Source of the DNA: CAUZFZ01 sp963579025
GTDB lineage: Bacteria > Planctomycetota > Planctomycetia > Planctomycetales > Planctomycetaceae
NCBI GenBank assembly: GCA_963579025.1
Contig: CAUZFZ010000099.1
Coordinates: forward strand, 1-40,314
Direction of reading: 5' to 3'
Length of the DNA stretch: 40,314 nt
The notes under the pieces were generated by a model, which ran no database searches, was not told the origin of the DNA, and saw only the letters and a list, made by a program, of their open reading frames with translations. This document shows, in pieces, positions 17,701 to 24,742 of this stretch. Every line of letters begins with the position of its first letter. Positions within the stretch are counted from its first letter, which is position 1. Position numbers and translations under genes: made by a program.

Positions 17701-18279
17701 CTCGCAGGCGAGCCGCTCCAGCGCAGTCGAGCCCGGATTCGTCAGCAGAAATCGCCGCACGTTCACCGGATTCAGCGCTGCGTTTTGCAGCCTCAGTGCA
17801 CCGCGTGCTTCACCGTCGAATTGCCGTCTCCAATCCGGGATCAGCTCGGGCTTGTGGTCTGCGATGGCTCGAGCCAGTGCAACTGGCAACGGGCGATGCA
17901 CGCGGAATTCAAGATCGGAGTCTCCCTCCCGCCCGTCATTGACCGTGACGAATGCATGGCGAGCCTGATCGATCGCGGACTGCCAGAGTTCAACTGCCTT
18001 AGTCGATCGACCCGCATGCAGATGTTCGGCAGCGCGACTGAGTTTCAGCGACAGCAGGCGATCTGCAGTCAGCAGGCGGAAGGTCAGGACGTCCCTGCTG
18101 CCTGAGTCCGTCTCGTCGGCGGATGCGACGCCTGCCAGCAAGGCTGAAGCTACGGCGACCGCGGGGGCCATCATGTTCGTCCAACCGTATCGATCACGCC
18201 GCCAGTGGATCACTCTGCGCTGAGGCGCGCGTCGAAAGACGCACGTCAAAAGACACTGCAGACAGCCCATCGGAGTCAT
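14752..18279 (-). CDS. Large secreted multi-domain protein: helical N-region, PQQ-type beta-propeller, HEAT-like spacer, C-terminal leucine-rich repeats
   Basis: 1175 residues. ATG 18279 has AGGAG 7 bases upstream and is preferred; ATG 18174, directly before the hydrophobic signal segment (APAVAVASALLAGVASA), is the alternative. Order: a TPR-like helical region (about 55-270: AAEHLHAGRSTKAVELWQSA, RGDFVGASRLNLMYLQLNP); PQQ/BamB-like propeller blades (about 340-740: GAQRWRAADPG, GRLRWQLHTRQF, GKLKWKHWLTREP, GMPLWAVTYPRTG, GALLWQMPRR, GNTVWERTLEEP); a helical HEAT-like part (about 800-900); and about nine RNI-type leucine-rich repeats of 24 residues (about 940-1160) with the pattern L-x-x-L-x-L-x-x-T-x-I-T-D-x-G-L-x-x-L. 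No enzyme motif is seen. Both the propeller and the LRR array are binding platforms, so an envelope scaffold or receptor is likely. Confidence 0.78.
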   Translation of the reverse strand: MTPMGCLQCLLTCVFRRAPQRRVIHWRRDRYGWTNMMAPAVAVASALLAGVASADETDSGSRDVLTFRLLTADRLLSLKLSRAAEHLHAGRSTKAVELWQSAIDQARHAFVTVNDGREGDSDLEFRVHRPLPVALARAIADHKPELIPDWRRQFDGEARGALRLQNAALNPVNVRRFLLTNPGSTALERLACERLDRGDFVGASRLNLMYLQLNPRRTQASIGMRKRLLVASARLGDVTTASEQLEILASLGLTPDKAIGIALAREIESASNRLQKADDSGTNRPAGILERLTSGSGTAQPPVHSTSWTTTAGEPPCGRAVDHSLAAARPSPDETARLWKSTQWQPARRVVFSDGALLIKSDERLECRDARSGAQRWRAADPGAYALNPLSLFSGSQQAGHKCRTPSEMQLFHDRLHQDITVIDGSVYSVEGDATLSGVPEFKPPVSNAAPRHIPRRTGASVLSAYEMSTGRLRWQLHTRQFAEKEGPYETGFLAAPVSGGESLFVPFTDHGELWLLALNRADGKLKWKHWLTREPYGGCSPWETVGMIVSERDLYVATGAGKLFAFDAPTGMPLWAVTYPRTGRSTSWRGQKTITAPNLDGWRDNRLIPRGRRLIAVTPDCNLIFAIDRRDGALLWQMPRRTDAQATPADYVLGATETRIIVAGGGIVRCHKVATGNTVWERTLEEPSYGRGCLTIDGVYVPIGSGLMRLALASGELTGKTDLDSLLFPGRAPDGVENTAAATPNGNLQTDGQALAVLGPNSVTLVGSSPQDAKDVAVAAVGSGNKVARTGNKAEQLVSALSSASCIERERATCKLLQSGIDSVDDLASIAAGDSAEARTRAFQVLLELTRSADDRIAATARIAVGQLVGSPNRFIAERARRILNWPRDYAISVLRSRGAKFPGPRSLQLHTAKIDDSDMPLIARLTELHDITLNNQPVTDAGLAHISKLMDLRSLSLINTRITNDGLKHISGLTALENLFLRETAVSDAGLKHLSGLGAMRQLRLQGLDVTDAGLQHLAGLAELRLLFLEGTQIGDAGLAHLRDLKELEHLYMHDTQVTNAGLVHMQVFPELFAVSLDRTEVTDEGLKHFIGLPRFNRLYLSGCNITDAGLAYLGRIPTLSDMNLQNTKITDAGLEHLKLLKRLSRLGLPRDRLTVEAIANLKKALPGAGDVY

Positions 18280-18518
18280 ACGCTAACTCCTGCGACTCAC
18301 GGCCCATGGCATGGTGATCCACGCGGTGATTCGAACAGGATACCGATCAGGGTGCACGTGACCATCCCGGAAGCAGAGAACAGAATCGGGTGTGTCCGTC
18401 CGATGTTTGCGTTTGAGCTGCCGATGAGGCTCAGTAGACTTCAAGATCGCATACGCGCATGTTGATGCGATGACGTCAGACCGAGCTCTCAATCCCAGGG
18501 TGACTCAAGGAGACGGCG

Positions 18519-19799
18519 ATGCTTACGTTTCTATCTGGTCGGACGTATCGGAATTGTGAGGGAGCGACGCGGCGGGATTTTCTGCGGGTCGGGACGCTGG
18601 GAGCCGGGGCGCTGGCTTTGCCGCAGTTGCTGCAGGCCAAGTTCGAAGCGACTGCCAGCGGGCGAGCCATCAAAGATAAGTCTGTGATCTGGGTCTGGCT
18701 GGCCGGAGGACCGACTCATGTGGAGACGTTCGATCCGAAAATGACCGCTCCGGTCGGGTACCGCAGCATCACGGGCGAAGTGCAGACTTCGGTGGCCGGC
18801 ATGACGCTGGGCGGTTCGTTTCCGCAGATGGCGAAGCTGGCCGACAAGCTGGCCGTTGTGCGGTCGTTCGCTCACGGAAACAGCAGTCACGGCTCGGGCT
18901 CTCGCTGGATGATGACCGGCTACAACGAGGAGAACAGGCCGTCGATCGGCTCGATCGTGGCGAAGGTGGGCGGAAACTTCAGCCCGGAAACGGGCATTCC
19001 GACCTACATGAGAATGGGATCGGTCTACGGAGACGGGCCGGCGTTCCTTGGTCCTCAGTACGGTCCATTCAGCCCGACCGGCCAGGCGGCGATCAACATG
19101 AATGTGACTCTGCCGACCGAGCGCGTCAGCGATCGGCGAGAGCTTCTTAAGCAGCTCGACCGCATCGATCGGGACATCGATCCATTCGACAAGGTGCGAG
19201 CCGTCGACGGTTTCGAAGAGCAGGCCTTCCACCTGATGCTGGGACAGGCCCAGGACGCATTCGGCACGAAGGGTGAAGACCAGAAAACGCTTGACCGTTA
19301 CGGGCCCGGGTTTGGGCAGAACCTGCTGTCCGCCCGCCGTCTGTGCGAGGCCGGAGCGTCATTCGTGACCGTCAATAATGGCGGATGGGACATGCATGCC
19401 AGACTCGAACGGAACATGAAAAGCAGAGGCGGCGCAACCGATCAGGGCGTGTCCGCTCTCATCGAGGATCTCCACGATCGAGGTATGCAGGACGATGTGC
19501 TGGTCGTCGTGACCGGTGAATTCGGCCGCACGCCGCGCATCAACAAGAACGGAGGCCGCGATCACTGGGGTAACCTCTGCACGCTGGCGCTTTCGGGAGG
19601 CGGCCTGAATATGGGGCAGGTCGTCGGCCGTTCATCAGCCAAAGCTGTCGTTCCGGATACGTCTCCCATACGACCGCACGACCTGATGGCTACGATCTTC
19701 CATCTGTTCGGCATCCCGCTTCAGCAGCAGATCGTCGACTTCCAGGGAAGACCGGTCTATCTGCTGGAGAATGGTCAGCCGATCAAGGAACTGATCTGA
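18519..19799 (+). CDS. DUF1501 protein with Tat signal
   Basis: 426 residues, start supported by AAGGAG 8 bases upstream. A twin-arginine signal (TRRDFLRVGTLGAGALALP) marks export of a folded protein. Core DUF1501 features follow: KSVIWVWLAGGPTHVETFDPK, AHGNSSHGSGSRWMMTGYN, NNGGWDMHA, VVTGEFGRTPRINKNGGRDHWG and IRPHDLMATIFHLFGI. DUF1501 belongs to the alkaline phosphatase/sulfatase-like superfamily; the Asp/His residues in these motifs are in positions suited to metal binding. Members are usually paired with a planctomycete cytochrome (DUF1549/1553) gene; here the neighbour is instead the divergent PQQ/LRR gene and a downstream Sel1 gene. The biochemical role of the family is not established. 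Confidence 0.9.
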   Translation: MLTFLSGRTYRNCEGATRRDFLRVGTLGAGALALPQLLQAKFEATASGRAIKDKSVIWVWLAGGPTHVETFDPKMTAPVGYRSITGEVQTSVAGMTLGGSFPQMAKLADKLAVVRSFAHGNSSHGSGSRWMMTGYNEENRPSIGSIVAKVGGNFSPETGIPTYMRMGSVYGDGPAFLGPQYGPFSPTGQAAINMNVTLPTERVSDRRELLKQLDRIDRDIDPFDKVRAVDGFEEQAFHLMLGQAQDAFGTKGEDQKTLDRYGPGFGQNLLSARRLCEAGASFVTVNNGGWDMHARLERNMKSRGGATDQGVSALIEDLHDRGMQDDVLVVVTGEFGRTPRINKNGGRDHWGNLCTLALSGGGLNMGQVVGRSSAKAVVPDTSPIRPHDLMATIFHLFGIPLQQQIVDFQGRPVYLLENGQPIKELI

Positions 19800-19844
19800 C
19801 GGTGGGTCGCTCGACGATCTCCTTTACGCGATGAGGAAACTTCG

Positions 19845-20528
19845 ATGAACCGTCCTGCCGTCCTTGGTGCTGTGCTCGCAGCACTGGCTGTGGCTCCGCC
19901 CGTTTGCCACGCGGAGCCAAAAGACACTCTGGCCGAGGAGTTTCAGAAGACGAAAGCCAGCGCCGAGGCGGGTGATGTCGATGCGCAGTATCAACTGGCC
20001 AAACTCTACAGCTCCGGAAAGGGAACGGCCAAAAGCGAAGTAGACGCTGTGTTGTGGTATCGGCGTGTCGCGGCGCAAAAGGACGCGCGGGGGCAAAGTA
20101 TGCTGGGCGTGATGTATACCAACGCACGTGGGGTCGAGCGGAACTACTGTCAGGCGATCGCCTGGTTTCGCAAGGCAGCGGCCCAGAACAGCGCGCACGC
20201 GCAATACAATCTCGGCTACATGTATGCCGTCGGGAAAGGCGTCTCTCAGGATCAGGTGCAGGCCTCGGCCTGGTACCTCAAGGCGGCCAATCAGAATGAT
20301 GCGGGGTCGCAGCGCATAATTGGCGACCGATACGCCACCGGGCGAGGAGTCGACAAGGACCTCGTGCAGGGCTGCGCATGGACTCAAGTGGTCGTGCCAC
20401 GCGGCGGGGAAGCCGCAAAAAAGCAACTGATCGCGATCGAGTCACAAATGACGCCCGGTCGGATCACCGAGGCTCGGAAACTGGCGAAAGAGATTTCCGC
20501 CCGATTGAAGAAGTCTGTGAAAAGATGA
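19845..20528 (+). CDS. Secreted Sel1-repeat protein
   Basis: 227 residues from ATG 19845, preceded by GAGGAA 7 bases upstream. A signal peptide ends near VCHA-EPKD. Four Sel1-type repeats of about 36 residues are visible (about 40-180): GDVDAQYQLAKLYSSGKGT, DARGQSMLGVMYTNARGVE, SAHAQYNLGYMYAVGKGVS and DAGSQRIIGDRYATGRGVD. Sel1 repeats form TPR-like superhelices used for protein binding. The C-terminus is basic (ARLKKSVKR). It is 45 bases downstream of the DUF1501 gene, so co-transcription is likely. Partner unknown. Confidence 0.85.
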   Translation: MNRPAVLGAVLAALAVAPPVCHAEPKDTLAEEFQKTKASAEAGDVDAQYQLAKLYSSGKGTAKSEVDAVLWYRRVAAQKDARGQSMLGVMYTNARGVERNYCQAIAWFRKAAAQNSAHAQYNLGYMYAVGKGVSQDQVQASAWYLKAANQNDAGSQRIIGDRYATGRGVDKDLVQGCAWTQVVVPRGGEAAKKQLIAIESQMTPGRITEARKLAKEISARLKKSVKR

Positions 20529-20557
20529 GAAGGAGAGGGGGCGACGCGCCATATGGG

Positions 20558-20656
20558 TCAAGCCACCTCCTGCTCAAACGTTTTCACCAGTCCACCGATG
20601 CAGGACTTCACCTCAATCTCGTCGAGCTGCAGCGTCTTGTCTTCGTAGAGAATCCG
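20558..20656 (-). pseudogene. Possible minus-strand gene tail (33 codons)
   Basis: On the minus strand from 20656 to a TGA at 20558-20560 the frame reads RILYEDKTLQLDEIEVKSCI, then GGLVKTFEQEVA. Most codons end in G or C, as in the real genes around it. Upstream the frame becomes Arg/Pro-rich and reaches a stop within about 20 codons, with no start. It looks like the end of a lost gene, or chance. Family not recognised. Confidence 0.25.
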
Positions 20657-20761
20657 TTGACTGCGGCGTGGCGGCGCTCGTCTGCGTAACCGATGACCCG
20701 TCGCCTGCTATGATCGCGGTATAACGTTCGTCCCCGCTTCACTGCCCAGGGAAAATACATC

Positions 20762-22159
20762 ATGCCACGACGCCACCTGTTGTCTGTTGCCTTGCTGACT
20801 GTTGTTGCCGTCACGTCCACGGTCCTGGCCGATGTAAAGCTGCCGCCCGTGTTCAGCGACCACATGGTGCTGCAACGCGATCTGGCCGCTCCTGTCTGGG
20901 GTACGGCCGAAGCAGGTGAAGACGTCGTCGTTTCCGTCGCTGGACAGTCGCACTCGGCCAAGGCCGATGCTGAGGGCAATTGGAGTGTGAAGCTTACACC
21001 TCTGAAGGCGGGTGGGCCGCACGTGCTGAGCATCAAGGGAACCAACACTGTCGAGTTAAAGGATGTACTCGTCGGCGACGTCTGGATCGGCTCGGGCCAA
21101 TCGAATATGGCCGGTGGAGTGGGCGGTTATGCCAAAGGGGATGAAGTCCTGGCCGAACTCGCGACCGGGACATATCCGCAGTTGCGCCTTTGCCGTGGCA
21201 GAGGTGGCGTCTGGCAGGAGTCGACCCCGGAAACCAATCCGCGTTTCTCTGCGCTGCTGTTCTCTTTTGGACAGCGATTGCAGAAGAATCTTGATGCGCC
21301 GGTCGGGCTCATCCTGGGTGCAGTCGGCGGAACACCGTCAGGCCGCTGGCTCACCGACGAGATGCTCGCCAACACTCCGCAATCCAGAGAATTCAAGGCG
21401 GCCAATGGCGGCGATCTCTACAAACAGCACATTTTACCGGTGGTGCCGTATGGCATCCGCGGCGTGCTGTGGGATCAGGGCGAATCGGGCACGGCCATCA
21501 AGGGTCTGGACCAGTTCAACACGATGGGCGCGCTGATCGGCGGCTGGCGCGATGCATGGGGACAGGGTGAGTTCCCCTTCCTGTACGTGCAAAAGCCAAG
21601 CGGCGGTGGTTGTGCCTGGGATAAGTCGAATCCCACCACCCGTATGGCCAATGATTTCGTAGCGCTGCCCGCAGCTCCTCAGCAAGCGGGTGCCGGCGGT
21701 TATCGAGCGCATCACGTGCGCATCATGCAGCACCCTGGCACGGCCATGGTCACGGCTCGCGATCTTGGTTCGGGAATTCACCCGCGAAACAAGTCGGGCT
21801 ATGGTCATCGTGCCGCACAGATAGCGCTGGGGTTTGCGTATGACCACGAGGTGGAATTCTACGGTCCCGTCTACGCTTCGCACGAAGTCGAGGAAGACAG
21901 GATTCGCATTCAATTCAAACACGTCGGCGGCGGACTGGCCACCAGATACGGTGATGGCTTGCAGGGGTTTGCCGTGGCAGGCAAGGACGGCACGTACCAC
22001 TGGGCCACGGCGGTGATCGATGGCGATAGCGTGGTCGTCTCCAGCAAAGACGTCCCGCAGCCGGTCGCCGTGCAGTATGCCTGGGACAAGGCCTCGCCCT
22101 GGGCCAACCTGTTCAACAAGGATGGACTGCCGGCGTTGATTTTCCGCGCTGGCGAGTGA
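20762..22159 (+). CDS. Secreted sialate O-acetylesterase-type SGNH hydrolase (second copy)
   Basis: 465 residues with a signal peptide (MPRRHLLSVALLTVVAVTSTVLA). It has the same layout as the gene at 6705: a beta-sandwich starting DVKLPPVFSDHMVLQRD, nucleophile block GSGQSNMAGG (Ser114), LWDQGESG, and the Asp/His block DLGSGIHPRNKSGYGHRAAQ. It is a paralogue rather than a recent duplicate, since many positions differ outside these blocks. It probably deacetylates exported or environmental glycans. A TATAAC-like element (about 20720-20725) upstream may be its -10 box. It is the last plus-strand gene before the convergent XylR-type regulator. Confidence 0.87.
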   Translation: MPRRHLLSVALLTVVAVTSTVLADVKLPPVFSDHMVLQRDLAAPVWGTAEAGEDVVVSVAGQSHSAKADAEGNWSVKLTPLKAGGPHVLSIKGTNTVELKDVLVGDVWIGSGQSNMAGGVGGYAKGDEVLAELATGTYPQLRLCRGRGGVWQESTPETNPRFSALLFSFGQRLQKNLDAPVGLILGAVGGTPSGRWLTDEMLANTPQSREFKAANGGDLYKQHILPVVPYGIRGVLWDQGESGTAIKGLDQFNTMGALIGGWRDAWGQGEFPFLYVQKPSGGGCAWDKSNPTTRMANDFVALPAAPQQAGAGGYRAHHVRIMQHPGTAMVTARDLGSGIHPRNKSGYGHRAAQIALGFAYDHEVEFYGPVYASHEVEEDRIRIQFKHVGGGLATRYGDGLQGFAVAGKDGTYHWATAVIDGDSVVVSSKDVPQPVAVQYAWDKASPWANLFNKDGLPALIFRAGE

Positions 22160-22229
22160 CCGGCTCAGGCATTCCACTGACGCACGATGCAACAATGTCG
22201 ACAGCGTGTGCGCCGACTATCGGGCCGGT

Positions 22230-22246
22230 CGACTCGTAAGGAGTCG
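22230..22246 (+). terminator. Short hairpin between convergent genes
   Basis: CGACTC and GAGTCG form a 6-bp stem around a 5-base GTAAG loop, followed by CAATTT. It lies 70 bases after the esterase stop and 24 bases before the end of the convergent regulator gene. The stem is short and the T-tract weak, so terminator function is only a suggestion. Confidence 0.3.
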
Positions 22247-22269
22247 CAATTTCTCGCCACCAGCGTGAT

Positions 22270-23487
22270 TCAGTCTCGGTCCATCGAGATCAGGCGTCTT
22301 TTCCGGAAGTCGCGGGGTGAGCAGCCAGCCTCGTTACGGAAGGCCTGATTCAACGTGCGCTGGCTGGCGAAGCCGGCTTTGCGAGCGATCTGTTTGATGG
22401 GCTGGTTCGTTGCAATCAGTTCGCGTTTGACTCGCTCGATGCGCAGACGCTGGATCTCGGCGGCAACGGTGCGATGCAGCTTGTTTCGAAAGCGATTTGT
22501 GAGCGTACGGCGCGAGACGTTGGTCGCCTCAGCCAGAATCTCGATCGTGATCGGCCGGTGCAGGTTTTCATCAATGAAACGCAACGCACGCCGGACGAGC
22601 GGATCGTCGACGGCGCGAAAGTCAGTGGATCTTCGGGCCACGATACCGACCGGCGGAAGCAGGAGGCTGCGGGTCTTCGCGTCCCCGCTGCCGTTCGGCA
22701 CGAGTGCGTCCGTCTCGTTCATCATCTGATCCAGCAGACGTGCTGCCTCAAAGCCAATCTGCTCATACGGATACTCGAGACTGGTGACGCCGGGTTCCGG
22801 ACGTTCGCAGATGGCTTCATTTGAGCCGGCGACAATGGCGATGTCTTCCGGCACGCGCCAGCCGCGGTTGCGGCACATCTCGATGATCAGGCGGGCCGTG
22901 TCGATGTGATAGATGAACAGCCCGACCGGCGGGTGCAGTGAATCCAGCCAGCGTTCCAGCACTCGGACACTTCGCTGCCAGTCACGGTAACTGTCGTTGC
23001 GCCGATTGAGTTCTCCGTCCCGGCTGCCTTCGGTGACTTTCGTGCACGCGCAACCGGCCTCGCACACCGTCGTCTCGAAGGCGTCGGCCTCGGCAACGGA
23101 AGCCCGGTAGGGCGGATGGTAGACGATGCCGAAGTTTCGGAACCCACGCGACAGCAGGTGTTCTGCACGGGCTCTGCCGCAGGCTTCATGGTCCGCGAAG
23201 ACGGCGGGCAGGTCGCGCGCCGGAGAATTGAACCAGACGTTGACCACCGGCAACCCCAGGCGACGTGCACGTCGGGCTCCCTGAGCCGAAATGCGACCAA
23301 CAAGCCCGTCATACGGTGATGCTTTCGAGCCTCGGCCCGGCAGTGTGTGATCGGCCCATTCATCGATGATCAACCGCCAGTCGTCCTGCTCCCGGGCATA
23401 ATCGTGGATCCCCGTAAACACGGCCGTGTGCCGCTTGTAGGCCTGGCCGATTTCCATTTGCACGGCTACACGTTTCTGAACTGACAT
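22270..23487 (-). CDS. XylR-type transcriptional regulator (sugar-binding domain plus AraC helix-turn-helix)
   Basis: 405 residues from ATG 23487, which has AGAGG 6 bases upstream; a longer TTG-initiated frame is less likely. Residues about 5-275 form a LacI/periplasmic-binding-protein-like sensor (VAVQMEIGQAYKRHTAVFTG, YDGLVGRISAQGARRARRLG, PVVNVWFNSPARDLPAVFAD, VPEDIAIVAGSNEAICERPE, GVTSLEYPYEQIGFEAARLL). Residues about 300-400 form an AraC-type double helix-turn-helix (ITIEILAEATNVSRRTLTNR, IKQIARKAGFASQRTLNQAF). This architecture matches E. coli XylR, which binds xylose and activates catabolic operons. It is divergent from the esterase/cytochrome/DUF1552 modules, so it most likely controls them in response to a sugar. 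The ligand is unknown. Confidence 0.88.
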   Translation of the reverse strand: MSVQKRVAVQMEIGQAYKRHTAVFTGIHDYAREQDDWRLIIDEWADHTLPGRGSKASPYDGLVGRISAQGARRARRLGLPVVNVWFNSPARDLPAVFADHEACGRARAEHLLSRGFRNFGIVYHPPYRASVAEADAFETTVCEAGCACTKVTEGSRDGELNRRNDSYRDWQRSVRVLERWLDSLHPPVGLFIYHIDTARLIIEMCRNRGWRVPEDIAIVAGSNEAICERPEPGVTSLEYPYEQIGFEAARLLDQMMNETDALVPNGSGDAKTRSLLLPPVGIVARRSTDFRAVDDPLVRRALRFIDENLHRPITIEILAEATNVSRRTLTNRFRNKLHRTVAAEIQRLRIERVKRELIATNQPIKQIARKAGFASQRTLNQAFRNEAGCSPRDFRKRRLISMDRD

Positions 23488-23546
23488 GACGACCTCTGAA
23501 GGAATGAGCCTCAAACCGGATCGGCTTGTTTCCGCTGGAGTTTTGC

Positions 23547-23575
23547 CCGATTATGCCATATCGGATCGCTACAAT
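23547..23575 (+). promoter_or_regulatory. Inverted repeat and -10-like box in the regulator/esterase intergenic region
   Basis: CCGAT and ATCGG form an inverted repeat with an 8-base spacer (23547-23564), immediately before TACAAT (23570-23575), a good -10-like hexamer for the plus-strand module. The position between divergent genes suits an operator/promoter. The -35 spacing is not ideal, so this is tentative. Confidence 0.3.
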
Positions 23576-23598
23576 GCATCGCATGTTCGAACCATCCT

Positions 23599-23611
23599 GC
23601 AGAAATTCTGC
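23599..23611. promoter_or_regulatory. Perfect 13-base palindrome GCAGAAATTCTGC upstream of the SASA gene
   Basis: GCAGAA and TTCTGC are exact complements around a central A. It ends 22 bases before the ATG at 23634, downstream of the TACAAT box. A regulator binding there could block or modulate transcription. The divergent XylR-type gene is the obvious candidate protein, although XylR/AraC sites are usually direct repeats, so another factor is possible. Confidence 0.35.
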
Positions 23612-23633
23612 GCCACTGAGACGAGGAAGTCCG

Positions 23634-24731
23634 ATGTCCCCGAGGTTCTACTGTTCTACCACTGCGAAACGACTCGCCGTCCTCTCGATCATCAGCCTGC
23701 TGACCTTACCGGGAGCTGCCGCCGACAAGCCGACGCAGTTGCCCGATCCCGATGGCAAACCCGCCGACATGAGCAAGCCGGTGCAGGTTTACATCCTGCT
23801 GGGCCAGTCCAACATGCTGGGTTTCGGCAAGGTCGGTGCCGCCGACAAGCCAGGCTCGCTGACGCACGCGGTGACGGAAAAGAAGCTCTACCCCTACCTG
23901 GTCGACGACGACGGCAACTGGACCGAGCGCAAGGATGTCCGCAACGTGCGCGTCATGGGAAGCGGCACGGGCGGCATGAGGGGCTTCAATAACGAGTGGA
24001 TGACGATCAAGGGCGGCAACATTGGCCCGGAAATCGGCATTGGGCATCACGTGGCACACGTCACCGACGCGCCGGTGATGATCCTCAAGAGTTGTATCGG
24101 CAATCGTGCTCTGGGCTGGGACTTGCTACCGCCGGGCAGCGAGGGCTTTGAGTTTACAGATGCCAAGGGCGTCACCTGGACTCATCCCGGGTACAAGGGG
24201 AGTCCTGAGCGCTGGGTGAAGGGCACAGAGCCGAAGAAGATCAACTGGTACGCCGGCATGCAATACGACGGCGATATTGCCAGAGCCAAGAAAGTCCTGG
24301 CTGAGCTCGACACGTATTACCCAGGTGCGAAGCAGTACGAGGTCGCGGGCTTCTTCTGGTGGCAGGGCGATCGGGACAGCCGCAGTGCGGCGCTTTCTGG
24401 TCGATACGAGAAGAACCTTGTTCATCTCATCAAGCAGCTTCGCAGGGACTTCAATGCGCCGGCCGCGAAGTTCGTCTGTGCCACGCTCGGCCAGACTAAG
24501 AAAGGCGCAACCGACGGCGGCGGGAAGATCCTCGATGCCATGTTCGCGGTCGACGGCAAATCTGGAAAGTACCCCGAGTTCAAGGGCAACGTCGCCACCG
24601 TTTACAGCCACCCGTTGTCTAAAGGGGGCAGTTCCGGCGGACACTACGGCGGAAATGCAGAGACCTACATGAACGTCGGCGAAGCCATGGGCCACGCGAT
24701 AGTCGAACTGTTGAAAGCGGACAGCGAGTGA
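23634..24731 (+). CDS. Secreted SASA-type carbohydrate esterase, module 1
   Basis: 365 residues from ATG 23634, with GAGGAAG 5 bases upstream and a signal peptide (LAVLSIISLLTLPGAAA). It is an SGNH-hydrolase-type esterase of the SASA/DUF303 family. Ser59 lies in YILLGQSNMLGFG. Middle blocks are GPEIGIGHHVA, LKSCIGNRALGWDLLPPGS and FFWWQGDRDS, and the C-terminal His lies in GGHYGGNAETYMNVGEAMG. These enzymes remove acetyl groups from acetylated plant or algal polysaccharides (acetyl-xylan esterase-like); the target here is not known. The stop is 11 bases before the cytochrome gene ATG, and an overlapping GTG start is also possible, so translation is probably coupled. Its paralogue is at 29364. 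Confidence 0.87.
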   Translation: MSPRFYCSTTAKRLAVLSIISLLTLPGAAADKPTQLPDPDGKPADMSKPVQVYILLGQSNMLGFGKVGAADKPGSLTHAVTEKKLYPYLVDDDGNWTERKDVRNVRVMGSGTGGMRGFNNEWMTIKGGNIGPEIGIGHHVAHVTDAPVMILKSCIGNRALGWDLLPPGSEGFEFTDAKGVTWTHPGYKGSPERWVKGTEPKKINWYAGMQYDGDIARAKKVLAELDTYYPGAKQYEVAGFFWWQGDRDSRSAALSGRYEKNLVHLIKQLRRDFNAPAAKFVCATLGQTKKGATDGGGKILDAMFAVDGKSGKYPEFKGNVATVYSHPLSKGGSSGGHYGGNAETYMNVGEAMGHAIVELLKADSE

Positions 24732-24742
24732 GAAACACCAGC

